A stretch of DNA of 8,000 nt from Sediminispirochaeta sp. (GTDB taxonomy: Bacteria > Spirochaetota > Spirochaetia > DSM-16054 > Sediminispirochaetaceae), in assembly GCA_011046055.1 (NCBI GenBank), contig DSBN01000345.1, positions 1 to 8,000 on the forward strand, in the 5' to 3' direction. The notes beneath the pieces are model-generated. The model made no database searches, was not told the origin of the DNA, and worked only from the letters and a program-made list of their open reading frames with translations. The position numbers were made by a program, and so were the translations under genes. Below, one piece after another: positions 6,647 through 8,000 of the stretch; position 1 is the stretch's first letter; every line of letters begins with the position of its first letter.

Positions 6647-8000
6647 TCAGGGCTGGCTATGGTTTTTTCGTTCCCGAGGCAGCTCGATGAAAAAGGTACT
6701 GCCCCTCTGAGGGCTGCTTTCGAACCAGAGCTTGCCCCGATGCTGCTCGGAGCCGATGAAGTAGGCCGTCGACAGGCTCAGACCGATTCCCGAACCAACG
6801 CTCTTGGTGCTGAAGAAAGGTTCAAAAATTCGGTGCTGGTACTTGTGACTGATCCCTATACCGTTATCCCTGATCTCGGTGATCACCCCATCTCTGCTCG
6901 GGTAGACCTTCAACTGCAGTTTGGCTTGGTAGTTCTCCTCACTCTTCAGACGCCGCTGCATGGCGTCGGCGCTGTTTTTTAAAATGCTCAGAAACACCTG
7001 TTTGATCTTGTTCTCAATGCAGATTACCGGTTCAATCCGTGGTGCATACTCTCGAGTAATCTCGATATTGCGAAAGTCCCATTTTCACCCAAATTGAACT
7101 CAACGGAGGCCAGCTCGACACTCTTGTCCAGGATATCCGACAACCTATGGGAGGAGAACTCTACCTCGCTGCGGTTGGTGAAGCTGTTGATGTTTTGAAC
7201 GATCTCCCGAAGGCGACGCCCCGAATCGAGGATGAGCCCCAACTGTTCGGGAATTTTACGTAGCTCCAAGTATTTCCGGACACTCTCAAGGGAGACCTGG
7301 GCCCGTTGGGCCGCCTCGATGTTCGCCGGGCTTGACTCTATCAGACGACGCTGGATTACCTGGGTGTTCTGTACCATCGCTGCCAGGGGATTGTTTATCT
7401 CGTGGGCCATGCCGGTAGCCAGACCACCTACGGACATCATTTTTTCGTTGTGCAGCAGGGCCTCTTCCATCTTTTTCTGCTCAGATTTGTCATCCACCCG
7501 TACCACGGCTCCCGGCAGCTGTTTGGACGGGAGCGGAGAGATGCTTACCTCTCGGTACTTGGTCTCGTCTTTGATACGAAAGGAGCTGAGCATGGCGATA
7601 ACCGGACGTCTATTGAAAATCGCCGCGTCGATCTGGTCTTTCTGAGCGGAAAGGAAGGGAAATATCTCCTCGATTTTCCAGCCGACGACCTGTCTCGGCG
7701 CTAAACCGGACTCCTCCAGTGCCGCCTGGTTGCACTGGGTTATCTCGTGTCTGTCGTTTACCGCGATAACCAAGGAGGGCATGGAATCGATAATGTTCTC
7801 GATGTAGTTGTGGGTGTTTTTTAACGTCTTTTCCAGTCGATGTCGTAGTACGATGTTGACAATCAGCCCGACTACGGTGCCCAGCAGGACCAGAATGGCC
7901 ACCAGAATGCCGGTAAAGAGGCGCAGGTGTTCACGGAAAAAGCTCAAGGGTTGATTGATTATTACGGACCCTTCGGGGAGCTTGGAGGTCTCCGTTCCGA
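6647..8000 (-). pseudogene. Sensor histidine kinase with a one-base frameshift; N-terminus off the window
   Basis: Membrane sensor kinase of a two-component system, read leftward from the window edge. Order seen: a short tail of an extracytoplasmic domain (SVIINQPLSFFREH, about 7930-7970), a TM helix (about 7846-7920), a PAS domain (about 7480-7815), and a HisKA domain with H-box GMAHEINNPL (phospho-accepting His codon at 7404-7402). Then, in another frame, the HATPase domain: N-box LKNSADAM, DNGIGI, FEPFFSTK and GSGIGLSLS, stop at 6647-6649. The first frame ends at a TAA at 7024-7026 after about 38 aberrant bases of reading past the family pattern. Coding resumes as WDFRNIEITREYAPRIEP from 7081 in the next frame, without a gap. 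Restoring one A in the AAAA run (7085-7082) gives GEKWDFRN, the expected family text. As written, the product lacks its ATPase domain and cannot autophosphorylate. It may be a real mutation or a sequencing error. The periplasmic tail resembles kinases with ABC substrate-binding-like sensors (tentative). It converges on uvrB. Confidence 0.85.

Noticed and set aside
6590..6982. Rightward open frame after uvrB
   Set aside because: It is antisense to the HATPase domain of the kinase, which carries clear N, G1, F and G2 boxes.
7076..7090. Programmed -1 frameshift joining the two kinase frames
   Set aside because: The bases GGT-GAA-AAT-GGG do not form a canonical X-XXY-YYZ slippery site, and the A run is too short for polymerase slippage. 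A simple one-base loss explains it better.
1..8000. CRISPR array, insertion sequence, phage or defence genes
   Set aside because: No spaced direct repeats, transposase motifs, terminal inverted repeats or defence-family motifs were found; all genes are housekeeping or signalling types with similar base composition.

Overview
The window is ordinary bacterial chromosome with high coding density and moderately high GC. It holds six protein genes and no RNA gene, CRISPR array, transposon or phage gene that I can see. The order is: a biotin-carboxylase gene reading left and off the edge at base 1; rightward rnhA (RNase HI), comM/yifB (AAA+ Mg-chelatase-like ATPase), a membrane-anchored HtrA/Deg serine protease and uvrB; then a leftward sensor histidine kinase that enters from the right edge and converges on uvrB. 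The organism cannot be named from this alone. The biotin carboxylase resembles the N-terminus of large acyl-CoA carboxylase-like proteins I associate with spirochaetes and some other Gram-negatives. A spirochaete is therefore my weak guess, not a result.

Bases 1-1136: the carboxylase gene and rnhA are divergent and share a 184-base intergenic region. The carboxylase has a good SD, and a possible -10 box (TATAAA, minus strand) lies next to a perfect 7-bp inverted repeat, TTCGGTC-GTA-GACCGAA, plus a third half-site. This looks like an operator, or possibly an RNA hairpin, in the 5' leader.

Bases 1137-3262: rnhA is followed after 68 bases by comM. The strong AAGGAGG decides the comM start (ATG at 1652, not 1637). 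A CCTCCT 12 bases before that SD could pair with it and hide it.

Bases 3263-6583: a good sigma-70-like promoter (TAGACA, 16-base spacer, TATAGT) lies in the comM-htrA gap. The protease and uvrB are almost certainly co-transcribed, since the uvrB ATG is 8 bases past the htrA stop. This couples envelope protein quality control with nucleotide excision repair of DNA. The genes rnhA, comM and uvrB all act on nucleic acids.

Bases 6584-8000: a short convergent gap with a weak terminator candidate, then the C-terminal part of a sensor kinase (end of a periplasmic domain, TM, PAS, HisKA, HATPase). Its reading frame is broken by one missing base near 7078-7086. This is either a true frameshift that removes the ATPase domain or a homopolymer sequencing error. 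I see no convincing new multi-gene system. The most worthwhile leads are the broken kinase, the palindrome in front of the carboxylase and the masked SD of comM.
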